Made by a program: the position numbers and the translations under genes. From assembly GCF_005221305.1 (NCBI RefSeq), contig NZ_CP039887.1, forward strand, positions 1,302,001 to 1,366,000: a stretch of DNA of 64,000 nucleotides, in the 5' to 3' direction. Below the pieces are notes generated by a model, which saw only the letters and a program-made list of their open reading frames with translations, had not been told where the DNA came from and ran no database searches. This document shows positions 25,954 to 35,700 of this stretch, in pieces. How positions within the stretch are numbered: the first letter of the stretch is position 1; each line of letters begins with the position of its first letter. This stretch comes from Neisseria subflava (GTDB lineage Bacteria; Pseudomonadota; Gammaproteobacteria; Burkholderiales; Neisseriaceae).

Positions 25954-26471
25954 TGCGCCTCTTCCCGATTGCCGCCGCCCTGACGCTTGCCGCCTGCGGT
26001 ACTGCGCAAAGCACACAATATTTCGTTCTGCCCGACAGCCAGTACATCCGACCTGCTACGCATGGCAGCGAAATTGCGGTTAAAGTCAACCTTGCCGAAC
26101 CGCTTGCCAACGGCGGCCTCGTTTACCAAACCGATGCCTATCATGTGAATCTGGCGAAAAACCACCTTTGGGCGGCACCGCTCGATGACGCGTTGGCAGC
26201 AAACCTCAGCAACAAGCTCAACCGCCTCAATCCGCATCGCACCTTCGTGCCTGCTTCACGCAGCCAAAACAGCCAAACCCTGAAAGTCTATATCGAAGCC
26301 TTCCAAGGCAGCTATCAGGGGCAGACCACCATCAGTGGTTATGCACAATGGCCGGACGGACGCAGCAAACCGTTTAACGCCGTCACGCCGCAACAAGGCG
26401 ACGGCTATACCGCCATGCTCGAATCGTTGGAAAACGGCTTGTCACAGGTTGCCGATATGATCGCCTATTAA
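25953..26471 (+). CDS. pqiC: PqiC-like outer-membrane lipoprotein
   Basis: The 172-residue protein has a lipoprotein signal (MRLFPIAAALTLAACG, lipidated Cys15) and the ABC-type transport auxiliary lipoprotein fold (QYFVLPDSQYIRP near the N-terminus, WPDGRSKPF near the C-terminus). PqiC anchors PqiB at the outer membrane. It starts on the last base of the pqiB stop. Confidence 0.9.
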   Translation: MRLFPIAAALTLAACGTAQSTQYFVLPDSQYIRPATHGSEIAVKVNLAEPLANGGLVYQTDAYHVNLAKNHLWAAPLDDALAANLSNKLNRLNPHRTFVPASRSQNSQTLKVYIEAFQGSYQGQTTISGYAQWPDGRSKPFNAVTPQQGDGYTAMLESLENGLSQVADMIAY

Positions 26472-26476
26472 ACCCA

Positions 26477-26508
26477 AAGGCCGTCTGAAAAACTTTCAGA
26501 CGGCCTTT
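26477..26508. terminator. DUS inverted-repeat terminator
   Basis: AAGGCCGTCTGAAA and TTTCAGACGGCCTT form a tight stem followed by TTTT, between the convergent pqiC and grxB genes. Confidence 0.85.
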
Positions 26509-26527
26509 TTCATGTTTCAAACACTCA

Positions 26528-27163
26528 TTACAACGCACGGTCAAAATACAAAGCCACGCCGGAACGCTCGCTCATCGCCAACAAATAATCCATCACTTTT
26601 TGCGGCCATTGAATACCGCGCACAACGGTCAGGTTGCGCAAAATAGGGAAAGTCAGGATATCTTCCAAACTGATTTCACCGCCCAAGCCCTCGCCTTCGC
26701 ACACCAGCGCTTCCAGTTCGGCCAAGTCTTGATGCAGACGCTCCAGATATTGCGCCGTTTTGTTCAGATTAGTCTCGAAATTGCCGATACTTTTCTCTTT
26801 TTTGTCGATAAAGTATTTTTTTGCTTCATCGGTCTCAAATTCGGGCAGGCTGATTTTGACCATGCGCGGCTGTACCAATTTGTTATTGTATTCGCCCACT
26901 TTGTCCAACCAAGCCTGAACCTCGGGACGAACCGTTTCTTTCAGACGGCCTTGATCGATGTAACGGACAATATCCAAACTCTCGCCCATAAACGAACCAT
27001 CTTCTTTTTGCAGAATCGGCACTTGTTTTGAACCAATCATGCCAATCGGCGTAGCTTCGTCATCGTTTGCCAAAACAACCTCTTCCACCGCCACATCGCG
27101 CAAGCCGTAAATCATCCGCGCACGGACGCAAAACGGGCAATGGTCGTAAATATACAGTTTCAT
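26528..27163 (-). CDS. grxB: Glutaredoxin 2 (GrxB-like)
   Basis: The start at 27163 (MKLYIYDHCPFCVRAR) has a clean AAGGAGT ribosome site; the frame open from 27238 is an extension. Residues 1-75 form the thioredoxin/GST N-terminal domain with the CPFC active site at Cys9/Cys12. A GST-like helical C-terminal domain follows (about 80-211). Grx2 proteins reduce protein disulfides with glutathione. The DUS lies in the coding region (about 26940). Confidence 0.92.
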   Translation of the reverse strand: MKLYIYDHCPFCVRARMIYGLRDVAVEEVVLANDDEATPIGMIGSKQVPILQKEDGSFMGESLDIVRYIDQGRLKETVRPEVQAWLDKVGEYNNKLVQPRMVKISLPEFETDEAKKYFIDKKEKSIGNFETNLNKTAQYLERLHQDLAELEALVCEGEGLGGEISLEDILTFPILRNLTVVRGIQWPQKVMDYLLAMSERSGVALYFDRAL

Positions 27164-27326
27164 CGAAATACTCCTTAAAATTTCAAAACGGTTAACCATA
27201 ACACCCAAAGCCGTCTGAAACAAGGTGTCCTGAAACATAATGCCACATTCGCATACAAATCTAGGGCTGCCGGCAATAAACTGTTACAATAGCAACGTTT
27301 TTATCACAAAGAAAAAAACGCACGCC

Positions 27327-29540
27327 ATGACCACTATTCGCCAAACGCCCCAAACATCGAGTGCAACGCTGGAAGGCCTCCTCGCTTGGTTCGACGGCTA
27401 TGTTGCCGCGCTGCCCGATTCCGATAAAAACCTGATTCAGACGGCCTTTGACTTAGCTAAAGAACATTATCCTGCCAATGCCCTAACGACTTACGGCGAA
27501 CCATTGCTGGAACATTTCCTCGGCTCGATGCAAATCGTCAGCGAACTCGACCTCTTGCCCGATGCCGTGGCCGCCACGATTTTGTCCGACATCGGCAAAT
27601 ACGTTCCCACTTGGCGCGAATTGGTTACCGAACGCTGCAACAGTACCGTTTGCGAGCTGGTCAAAGGCGTGGATGAAGTACAGAAACTGACCCAATTCGC
27701 ACGCGTGGACAGCCTTGCCACGCCGGAAGAACGCGGCCAACAGGCCGAAACCATGCGCAAAATGCTGTTGGCGATGGTCACCGACATCCGCGTTGTCCTG
27801 ATCAAACTGGCGATGCGCACGCGTACCCTCCAATTCTTAAGCAACGTTCCCGACAATCCTGAAAAGCGCGCCGTTGCCAAAGAAACCCTCGACATTTTTG
27901 CCCCGCTCGCCAACCGCTTGGGCGTGTGGCAACTCAAATGGCAGCTCGAAGATTTGGGCTTCCGTCATCAAGAGCCGGAAAAATACCGCGAAATTGCCCT
28001 GCTTTTGGACGAAAAACGCACCGAACGCCTCGAATACATCGAAAACTTCCTCAATATCCTGCGTACGGAACTGAAAAAATACAATATTCATTTTGAAGTT
28101 GCCGGAAGACCGAAGCACATCTACTCCATTTGCAAAAAAATGGTAAAGAAAAAGCTCACTTTCGACGGCCTGTTCGACATCCGCGCCGTACGGATTTTGG
28201 TGGACACCATTCCCGAGTGTTACACCACGTTGGGCATTGTCCACAGCCTCTGGCAGCCGATTCCGGGCGAGTTCGACGACTATATCGCAAACCCGAAAGG
28301 CAACGGCTATAAAAGTTTGCACACCGTCATCGTCGGCCCGGAGGACAAAGGCGTGGAAGTCCAAATCCGCACCTTCGACATGCACCAATTCAACGAATTC
28401 GGTGTTGCCGCCCACTGGCGTTATAAAGAAGGCGGCAAGGGCGATTCCGCTTACGAACAAAAAATCGCTTGGTTGCGCCAACTCTTAGACTGGCGCGAAA
28501 ACATGGCCGAAAGCGGCAAGGAAGACCTTGCCGCCGCCTTTAAAACCGAGCTGTTCAACGACACGATTTACGTTTTGACCCCACACGGCAAGGTCCTCTC
28601 CCTGCCTACGGGCGCTACTCCTATCGACTTTGCCTATGCCTTGCACAGCAGCGTGGGCGACCGTTGTCGCGGCGCAAAAGTTGAAGGACAAATCGTACCG
28701 CTGTCCACACCTTTGGAAAACGGACAACGCGTTGAAATCATTACCGCCAAAGAGGGAAACCCTTCCGTCAACTGGCTCTACGAAGGCTGGGTCAAATCCA
28801 ACCGCGCCATCAGTAAAATCCGTGCCTACATCCGCCAGCAAAATGCGGATACCGTGCGCGAAGAAGGCCGTGCCCAGTTAGACAAGCAGTTGTCAAAAAT
28901 CTTCCCCAAACCCAATCTGCAAGCATTGGCTGAAAAACTCGGCTTCAAAAAAACCGACGAACTCTATACGGCCATCGGTCAGGGCGAAGTTTCCAACCGC
29001 GCCATCCATAAAGCCTGCGGCGCGCTGAATGAACCGCCTCCTGTGCCGATTGATGAAACCAATATCGTCAAGCAGTCTAAAATCAAAAAAGGCGGCAAAA
29101 ACGGCATTTTGATTGACGGCGAAGACGGCCTAATGACCACGCTTGCCAAATGCTGCAAACCGGCACCTCCGGATGACATTATCGGTTTCGTTACGCGCGA
29201 CCGCGGCATTTCCGTCCACCGCAATACCTGCCCTTCTTTCCGCCACCTTGCCGAACAGTCTCCTGAAAAAGTCTTGAATGCAAGCTGGGCAGCCTTGCAA
29301 GAAGGACAAGTGTTTGCCGTCGATGTTGAAATCCGCGCCCAAGACCGCTCCGGTTTGCTTCGCGACGTTTCGGATGCACTGGCGCGTCATAAACTCAACG
29401 TTACCGCGGTGCAAACCCAATCGCGCGATTTGGAAGCCAGTATGCGCTTTACCCTTGAAGTCCGCCAAGTCAACGACCTGCCGCGCGTATTAGCCAGCTT
29501 GGGCGACATTAAAGGCGTTTTAAGCGTAACGCGCTTGTAG
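27327..29540 (+). CDS. relA: GTP pyrophosphokinase RelA
   Basis: The start at 27327 gives 737 residues, close to E. coli RelA. The N-terminal HD-type region has lost its His-Asp metal site (ATILSDIGKY at about 84-92). The synthetase domain contains EFDD at 315-318, the EXDD signature of monofunctional RelA rather than RXKD. A TGS domain (about 425-490), a CC-type region and a C-terminal ACT domain (about 665-735) follow. RelA makes (p)ppGpp on starved ribosomes. A DUS copy is internal. Confidence 0.95.
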   Translation: MTTIRQTPQTSSATLEGLLAWFDGYVAALPDSDKNLIQTAFDLAKEHYPANALTTYGEPLLEHFLGSMQIVSELDLLPDAVAATILSDIGKYVPTWRELVTERCNSTVCELVKGVDEVQKLTQFARVDSLATPEERGQQAETMRKMLLAMVTDIRVVLIKLAMRTRTLQFLSNVPDNPEKRAVAKETLDIFAPLANRLGVWQLKWQLEDLGFRHQEPEKYREIALLLDEKRTERLEYIENFLNILRTELKKYNIHFEVAGRPKHIYSICKKMVKKKLTFDGLFDIRAVRILVDTIPECYTTLGIVHSLWQPIPGEFDDYIANPKGNGYKSLHTVIVGPEDKGVEVQIRTFDMHQFNEFGVAAHWRYKEGGKGDSAYEQKIAWLRQLLDWRENMAESGKEDLAAAFKTELFNDTIYVLTPHGKVLSLPTGATPIDFAYALHSSVGDRCRGAKVEGQIVPLSTPLENGQRVEIITAKEGNPSVNWLYEGWVKSNRAISKIRAYIRQQNADTVREEGRAQLDKQLSKIFPKPNLQALAEKLGFKKTDELYTAIGQGEVSNRAIHKACGALNEPPPVPIDETNIVKQSKIKKGGKNGILIDGEDGLMTTLAKCCKPAPPDDIIGFVTRDRGISVHRNTCPSFRHLAEQSPEKVLNASWAALQEGQVFAVDVEIRAQDRSGLLRDVSDALARHKLNVTAVQTQSRDLEASMRFTLEVRQVNDLPRVLASLGDIKGVLSVTRL

Positions 29541-29563
29541 TTCTAACGCACCAAGCAAATCCC

Positions 29564-29601
29564 AAGGCCGTCTGAAAGCAACTTTTTCAGACGGCCTTTT
29601 A
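29564..29601. terminator. DUS inverted-repeat terminator of relA
   Basis: AAGGCCGTCTGAAA and TTTCAGACGGCCTT form the stem shortly after the relA stop, followed by TTAAG. Confidence 0.85.
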
Positions 29602-29791
29602 AGTTTTTAACACACCAATATCTCAACACCTCAACTTATCTTTCTTAAAAAGTCAGCCGCAGCCTTAACCGCTTCAATATATAACCCCCTCTTCTATTCT
29701 TACAACCAGTCGTTATTTCCTACCGGCATCATTCTCAGGCAAACTTATTATTCTCATGATAAACAAGATATTTCCAATTTAAGGGAGCCTC

Positions 29792-30586
29792 ATGGATACA
29801 CGAGATTTGTACCCTCACGAGATTTTGCAGGAAGCCATCGGCAAGAGCTGCGCCAAGTCTGAGTTCAGCATCAAAATGTTGGTGATTTTGAGTTTTTTAG
29901 GTGGCGGCTATGTCGGCTTCGGCTATCTTGCCTGCCTGCGCGTCATCAGCGGCATTCCTGCCGAATGGAACGGCCTGGCCGCCCTTTTGGGTGCGTCCGT
30001 GTTCCCGATTGCGCTGATTTGTATCTTAATCGGCGGCGGTGAGCTGGCAACAGGCAATATGATGATTATGGCTTTGGGCAGACTGACCGGCCGCGTCAGC
30101 ACCTACAAACTGGTACGCAACTGGCTCATCGTCAGCTTGGGCAATCTGGCAGGCGCCGTTGCCATGGCCTATTTCCTCGGCCACTATGTCGGCCTGGCAG
30201 AGGGAGCGGCTGCGACGAAAACCATTGCCATCGCGGAAGCAAAAGTTAATATGGACTTTGGCCGTGCATTCGTCTCCGCTATCGCATGTAACTGGATGGT
30301 GTGCATGGGTATTTGGTTCTATTTCGGCTCACGCCATACTTCAGGCCGCATTTTGGCAACTTGGTTTCCGGTCATGATCTTCGTGTTAATCGGTTTCCAA
30401 CACTTTGTCGCCAATATGTTCATCATTCCGGCCGGTATTTGGGCGGGCGCAAATGTCAGCTGGGGTCAATTTTTCTACAATATGATTCCCGTCTTCTTGG
30501 GCAATGTCCTCGGCGGATCGTCTTTTGTTGCCGCTTTCTATCTCTTCGCTTATAAACATTTGTTAAAAGATGATTTTTCTATTTAG
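29792..30586 (+). CDS. Formate/nitrite transporter (FNT) family channel
   Basis: The 264-residue protein has six hydrophobic segments and the FNT pattern. The first half contains LGGGYVGFGYLA and the GELATGNMM signature (about 92-100). The second half has ACNWMVCMGIWF and FQHFVANMFIIPAG (about 200-215) with the central His. FNT pentamers move formate, nitrite or hydrosulfide across the inner membrane. The neighbouring relA and putP give no hint of the substrate. GGGAG precedes the ATG. Confidence 0.92.
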   Translation: MDTRDLYPHEILQEAIGKSCAKSEFSIKMLVILSFLGGGYVGFGYLACLRVISGIPAEWNGLAALLGASVFPIALICILIGGGELATGNMMIMALGRLTGRVSTYKLVRNWLIVSLGNLAGAVAMAYFLGHYVGLAEGAAATKTIAIAEAKVNMDFGRAFVSAIACNWMVCMGIWFYFGSRHTSGRILATWFPVMIFVLIGFQHFVANMFIIPAGIWAGANVSWGQFFYNMIPVFLGNVLGGSSFVAAFYLFAYKHLLKDDFSI

Positions 30587-31042
30587 TTCAAGCTGACTCG
30601 CTACCCCGTATTCATCAGAAATACGGGGTAGTGCCGTTATCAGGCCGTCTGAAAACGCCTTTTAGTGTCGCATAATTACGCTTTCTCTCTGCGTAACGTT
30701 TCATTTATAGGAAAGATAGTTTCATTGTCTTTCCTTTTCTCCAATTTAAGATAATTTTTGCAATCTTTTGTTTTCAAATGACTTCCCCTCAAAAGCGCTA
30801 CGATTTTTCATAAAGCCCGTGTTCCGTGCTTTGCAAAACAAAAAATTTACTGTATTCTGAATTTAATTATTTACAATTTAATGCGGATTGGTTACATATC
30901 CTATTGTATTTGAAAATAATTTATCCTGACTCTCTCGTGAAAAACAGGATTTTTAAGCTGTATTTTTATTAGAAAAAAGTTTGGGTACGAATTGCTTGCA
31001 ATTTCAAAACCCGTATTTATAAGTTAGATGAGGAATAAGTAC
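30587..31042. other. Intergenic region before putP
   Basis: It holds the FNT terminator, a single DUS (30643-30653), an AT-rich stretch with several TATTT/TTATT segments and an AAGTTTGGGTACG region near the putP start. No gene is seen. It probably contains the putP promoter; no operator could be named. Confidence 0.6.
30601..30631. terminator. Hairpin terminator after the FNT gene
   Basis: CTACCCCGTATT and AATACGGGGTAG form a 12-bp perfect stem around a short loop, 14 bases after the stop. There is no long T-run. Confidence 0.7.
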
Positions 31043-32569
31043 ATGAATCCCATGTATATCACTTTCGCGATCTATTTGGTCGCCGTATTACTGATCGGCC
31101 TCGCCGCCTATTTTTCAACACGCAACTTCGACGACTACATTCTCGGCGGCCGCAGCTTGGGTCCGTTCGTGACCGCGATGTCTGCCGGTGCTTCCGATAT
31201 GTCAGGTTGGCTTTTGATGGGCTTGCCGGGTGCCATTTACCTGAGCGGTTTGAATGAAGCTTGGATTGCCATTGGTCTGATTGTGGGTGCATACCTCAAC
31301 TGGCTTTTGGTCGCAGGCCGTCTGCGCGTACATACCGAATACGCCAACAACGCGCTGACGCTTCCTGATTACTTCTTCCACCGCTTCGGTGCCGGCGGTC
31401 ACTTGATGAAAGTGGTTTCTGCACTGATTATCTTGTTCTTCTTCACTATTTACTGTGCTTCAGGCATCGTAGCCGGTGCTACCCTGTTCCAAAGCCTGTT
31501 CCACGATCTGTCTTACACTCAAGCCATGTGGCTGGGTGCCGGCGCTACCATCGCCTACACTTTCTTGGGCGGTTTCTTGGCCGTAAGCTGGACCGATACC
31601 CTGCAAGCTTCTTTGATGATTTTTGCATTGGTACTGACTCCTATCATGGTGTACTTGGGTTTGGGCGGTGCAGATCAAATGAATGCTGCCATCCAACAAG
31701 TTGCCGCCTCTACCGGTAAAGAATACGGCAGCCTGTTTGCCGGTACTACTTTCATCGGCATTATCTCTACCGCCGCTTGGGGCTTGGGCTATTTCGGTCA
31801 ACCACACATTTTGGCCCGTTTCATGGCTGCCGAAAGCGCTAAATCTCTGGTTTCTGCACGCCGTATCGGTATGACTTGGATGATTCTGTGTATGGCCGGT
31901 GCTGTGGCTGTCGGCTACTTCGGTATCGCTTACTTCGGCGCCAACCCTGCCCACGTTGACGAAATGAACGGCAACCACGAACGTATCTTCATCGCTTTGG
32001 CTACCCTGCTTTTCAACCCTTGGATTGCCGGTATTATCTTGAGCGCAATTCTCGCCGCCGTAATGTCCACCCTGTCTTGCCAATTGTTGGTTTGCTCCAG
32101 CGCGATTACCGAAGACTTCTACAAAGGCTTCCTGCGTAAAAACGCCCAACAAACTGAATTGGTATGGATTGGCCGCGTAATGGTATTGGCGATTGCCGTG
32201 ATTTCCATCCTGATTGCTTCTGACCCTGAAAGCAAAGTATTGGGCTTGGTAGCTTACGCATGGGCCGGCTTTGGTGCTGCATTCGGTCCGGTTGTTATCC
32301 TGTCTGTTTTGTGGAAACGCATTACTGCCTACGGTGCACTCTCCGGCATGATTGCTGGTGCGCTGACTGTGGTTGTTTGGGCTGAGTGGATTAAAAAACC
32401 TGCTTTGGCTGCACAAGAAACAGGCTTCTCTACCGTTTATGAAATCGTTCCCGGCTTCATCATTTGTACTCTCGTGATTGTTTTGGTCTCCCTGATCGAC
32501 AAACAACCGTCACGCGAATTGCAAGAACGTTTCGAAAAAGCAGACGCAGAATACCGCGCCTCTAAATAA
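31043..32569 (+). CDS. putP: Sodium/proline symporter PutP
   Basis: The second ATG at 31043 has an AGGAATAAG ribosome site and gives 508 residues, close to PutP of E. coli. The protein has about 13 hydrophobic segments and SSS-family motifs: DDYILGGRSLGPFVTAMSAG (about 29-48) and GASDMSGWLLMGLPGA, in the Na+-binding region. It imports proline with sodium for PutA, encoded just downstream. A DUS inverted repeat lies between the two genes, so they are probably transcribed separately. Confidence 0.96.
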   Translation: MNPMYITFAIYLVAVLLIGLAAYFSTRNFDDYILGGRSLGPFVTAMSAGASDMSGWLLMGLPGAIYLSGLNEAWIAIGLIVGAYLNWLLVAGRLRVHTEYANNALTLPDYFFHRFGAGGHLMKVVSALIILFFFTIYCASGIVAGATLFQSLFHDLSYTQAMWLGAGATIAYTFLGGFLAVSWTDTLQASLMIFALVLTPIMVYLGLGGADQMNAAIQQVAASTGKEYGSLFAGTTFIGIISTAAWGLGYFGQPHILARFMAAESAKSLVSARRIGMTWMILCMAGAVAVGYFGIAYFGANPAHVDEMNGNHERIFIALATLLFNPWIAGIILSAILAAVMSTLSCQLLVCSSAITEDFYKGFLRKNAQQTELVWIGRVMVLAIAVISILIASDPESKVLGLVAYAWAGFGAAFGPVVILSVLWKRITAYGALSGMIAGALTVVVWAEWIKKPALAAQETGFSTVYEIVPGFIICTLVIVLVSLIDKQPSRELQERFEKADAEYRASK

Positions 32570-32577
32570 GACGTTTT

Positions 32578-32612
32578 CAGACGGCCTGCATGATTCCGTG
32601 CAGGCCGTCTTT
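32578..32612. terminator. Terminator after putP (DUS arms)
   Basis: AGACGGCCTGCA and TGCAGGCCGTCT form a 12-bp stem followed by TT. The DUS here lies on the outside of the stem in the opposite order to the usual pairs. Confidence 0.8.
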
Positions 32613-32793
32613 ACGAAATAAACTGTTTCAAAATAATCTGAGCCTTATCAGAAAAAACAGCAATTTATGCGGATGCATCTTGTATCCGCATCATAATTTT
32701 ATTACGATATTACTATCCTTCAGAATGCCTATTTTAGCAGTCTTAATTCAGGCCGTCTGAAACCATGAAAAAAACCTTTGGAGAACATAAATA

Positions 32794-35700
32794 ATGTTTA
32801 ACTTCGCTTTTCCAACACAAACTCCTCTGCGTCAAGCTGTAACCGATGCCTACCGCCGTGATGAAATCGAGGCCGTTCAGGATATGTTGCAACGTGCACA
32901 GATGACCGACGAAGAGCGCAATGCCGCCTCCGAGCTTGCCCGTCGTTTGGTTACTCAAGTCCGCTCCAGCCGCACCAAAGCAAGTGGCGTAGATGCCTTG
33001 ATGCACGAGTTCTCTCTCTCCAGTGAAGAAGGTGTTGCACTGATGTGTCTGGCCGAGGCTCTGCTGCGTATTCCGGACAATGCAACCCGTGACCGCCTGA
33101 TTGCCGACAAAATCTCCGAAGGCAACTGGAAAAGCCACTTGAACAACAGCCCTTCCCTCTTCGTTAACGCGGCTGCATGGGGTCTGTTGATTACCGGCAA
33201 ACTGACCACCAACACTTCTGAAAAAAACATGGGTTCTGCCCTGAGCCGCATAATCAGCAAAGGTGGCGCGCCTCTGATCCGTCAAGGTGTGAACTACGCA
33301 ATGCGCCTGTTGGGCAAACAATTCGTAACCGGCCAAACCATTGAAGAAGCTCTGCAAAACGGTAAAGAGCGCGAGAAAATGGGTTACCGCTTCTCTTTCG
33401 ATATGTTGGGTGAAGCCGCATACACCGAAGAAGATGCCAACCGCTACTACAACGACTACGTTCAAGCCATTCACGCCATCGGCAAAGATGCCGCAGGACA
33501 AGGTGTTTACGAAGGCAACGGTATTTCCGTTAAACTTTCCGCTATCCATCCTCGCTACTCACGCGCCCAACACGAACGCGTTATGAGCGAACTGTTGCCA
33601 CGCCTGAAAGAATTGTTCCTTTTGGGTAAAAAATACGATATCGGTATCAACATCGACGCCGAAGAAGCCAACCGTCTCGAATTGTCTTTGGACTTGATGG
33701 AAGCTTTGGTTTCCGACCCTGACTTGGCCGGCTACAAAGGTATCGGTTTCGTTGTTCAGGCCTACCAAAAACGTTGCCCGTTCGTTATCGACTATCTGAT
33801 CGACCTGGCTCGCCGCAACAACCAAAAACTGATGATCCGTTTGGTTAAAGGCGCATACTGGGACAGCGAAGTAAAATGGGCCCAAGTAGACGGCATGGAA
33901 GGCTATCCGACTTACACCCGTAAAGTCCACACCGACATCTCCTACCTCGCCTGCGCACGCAAACTCTTGGATGCGCAAGATGCCGTGTTCCCACAATTTG
34001 CCACCCACAACGCCTACACTTTGGGCGCAATCTACCAAATGGGTAAAGGCAAAGACTTTGAACACCAATGTCTGCACGGCATGGGCGAAACCCTGTACGA
34101 CCAAGTAGTCGGCCCGCAAAACTTAGGCCGCCGCGTACGCGTGTATGCCCCGGTCGGCACACACGAAACCCTGCTTGCCTACTTGGTACGCCGCCTGTTG
34201 GAAAACGGTGCGAACTCTTCTTTCGTGAACCAAATCGTTGACGAAAACATCAGCATCGACCGCCTGATTAAGAGCCCGTTCGACACCATCGCCGAACAAG
34301 GTATCCATCTGCATCCGGCATTGCCTCTGCCACGCAATTTGTATGGCAAAGACCGTCTGAACTCTCAAGGCGTAGATTTCAGCAACGAAACCGTATTGCA
34401 AAACCTGCAAGAAAAACTCAACCAAGCTTCTTCCGAAGACTTCCATGCCGCTTCCATCGTCAATGGCGAAGCGCGTAACGTAGGTGAAGCACAACCTGTC
34501 CGCAACCCTGCAGACCACAACGATGTTGTCGGTACCGTCAGCTTTGCCGATGCCGCATTGGCTCAAGAAGCAATTGGTGCCGCCGTTGCCGCCCTGCCTG
34601 AGTGGAGCGCCAAACCTGCTTCAGAACGCGCCGACTGCCTGCGCCGTTTTGCCGACCTGTTGGAACAACACACGCCTGCATTGATGATGCTGGCCGTCCG
34701 CGAAGCCGGTAAAACCTTAAACAACGCCGTTGCCGAAGTACGCGAAGCCGTTGACTTCTGCCGCTACTATGCCAACGAAGCTGAAAACACCCTGCCTAAA
34801 GATGCCAAAGCTGTCGGCGCAATCGTTGCCATCAGCCCATGGAACTTCCCATTGGCCATCTTTACCGGCGAAGTGGTTTCTGCATTGGCAGCCGGCAACA
34901 CCGTTATCGCCAAACCTGCCGAACAAACCAGCCTGATTGCTACTTACGCAGTTTCCCTGATGCATCAAGCCGGTATTACGACTTCTGCGCTGCAACTCGT
35001 ACTCGGTGCAGGCGATGTCGGCTCCGCCCTGACCGGCGATACCCGTATTGGCGGCGTGATCTTCACCGGTTCTACCGAAGTAGCGCGCCTGATTAACAAA
35101 GCGCTGTCTAAACGCGACGACAACCCTGTCCTGATTGCCGAGACCGGTGGTCAAAACGCGATGATCGTGGACTCTACCGCCCTGCCGGAACAAGTCTGCC
35201 TCGACGTATTGAACTCTGCCTTCGACAGCGCGGGCCAACGTTGTTCTGCTCTTCGTATCTTGTGCGTTCAAGAAGATGTTGCCGATAAAATGGTCAACAT
35301 CATCAAAGGCGCAATGGACGAATTGGTTGTCGGCAAACCGACCCAACTGACCACAGACATCGGCCCTGTCATCGATGCTGAAGCCCAACAAAACCTGTTG
35401 GCCCACATCAACCGAATGAAAGGCGTAGCGAAGGCTTACCACGAAATCAAAACTGCTGCCGACGTTGATAGCAACAACTCTACTTTCGTTCGTCCAATCC
35501 TGTTTGAATTGAACAACTTGAACGAGTTGCAACGCGAAGTGTTCGGTCCTGTATTGCACGTTGTCCGCTACCGCGCCAGCGAATTGGATCAACTCATCGA
35601 CCAAATCAATGCCAAAGGCTATGCTTTGACCAGCGGTGTACACAGCCGTATCGAAGGTACTGTCGAACACATCCGCGACCGTATCGAAGCCGGTAACATC

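Noticed and set aside
31460..32506. Minus-strand frame (348 codons) opposite putP
   Set aside because: A shadow of putP; the product is Gln/His/Asn-rich and unlike any protein family.
32765..32796. Nine-codon mini-ORF whose stop overlaps the putA start (TAATG)
   Set aside because: It lies within the normal leader and putA has its own GGAG site; no sign of attenuation was seen.
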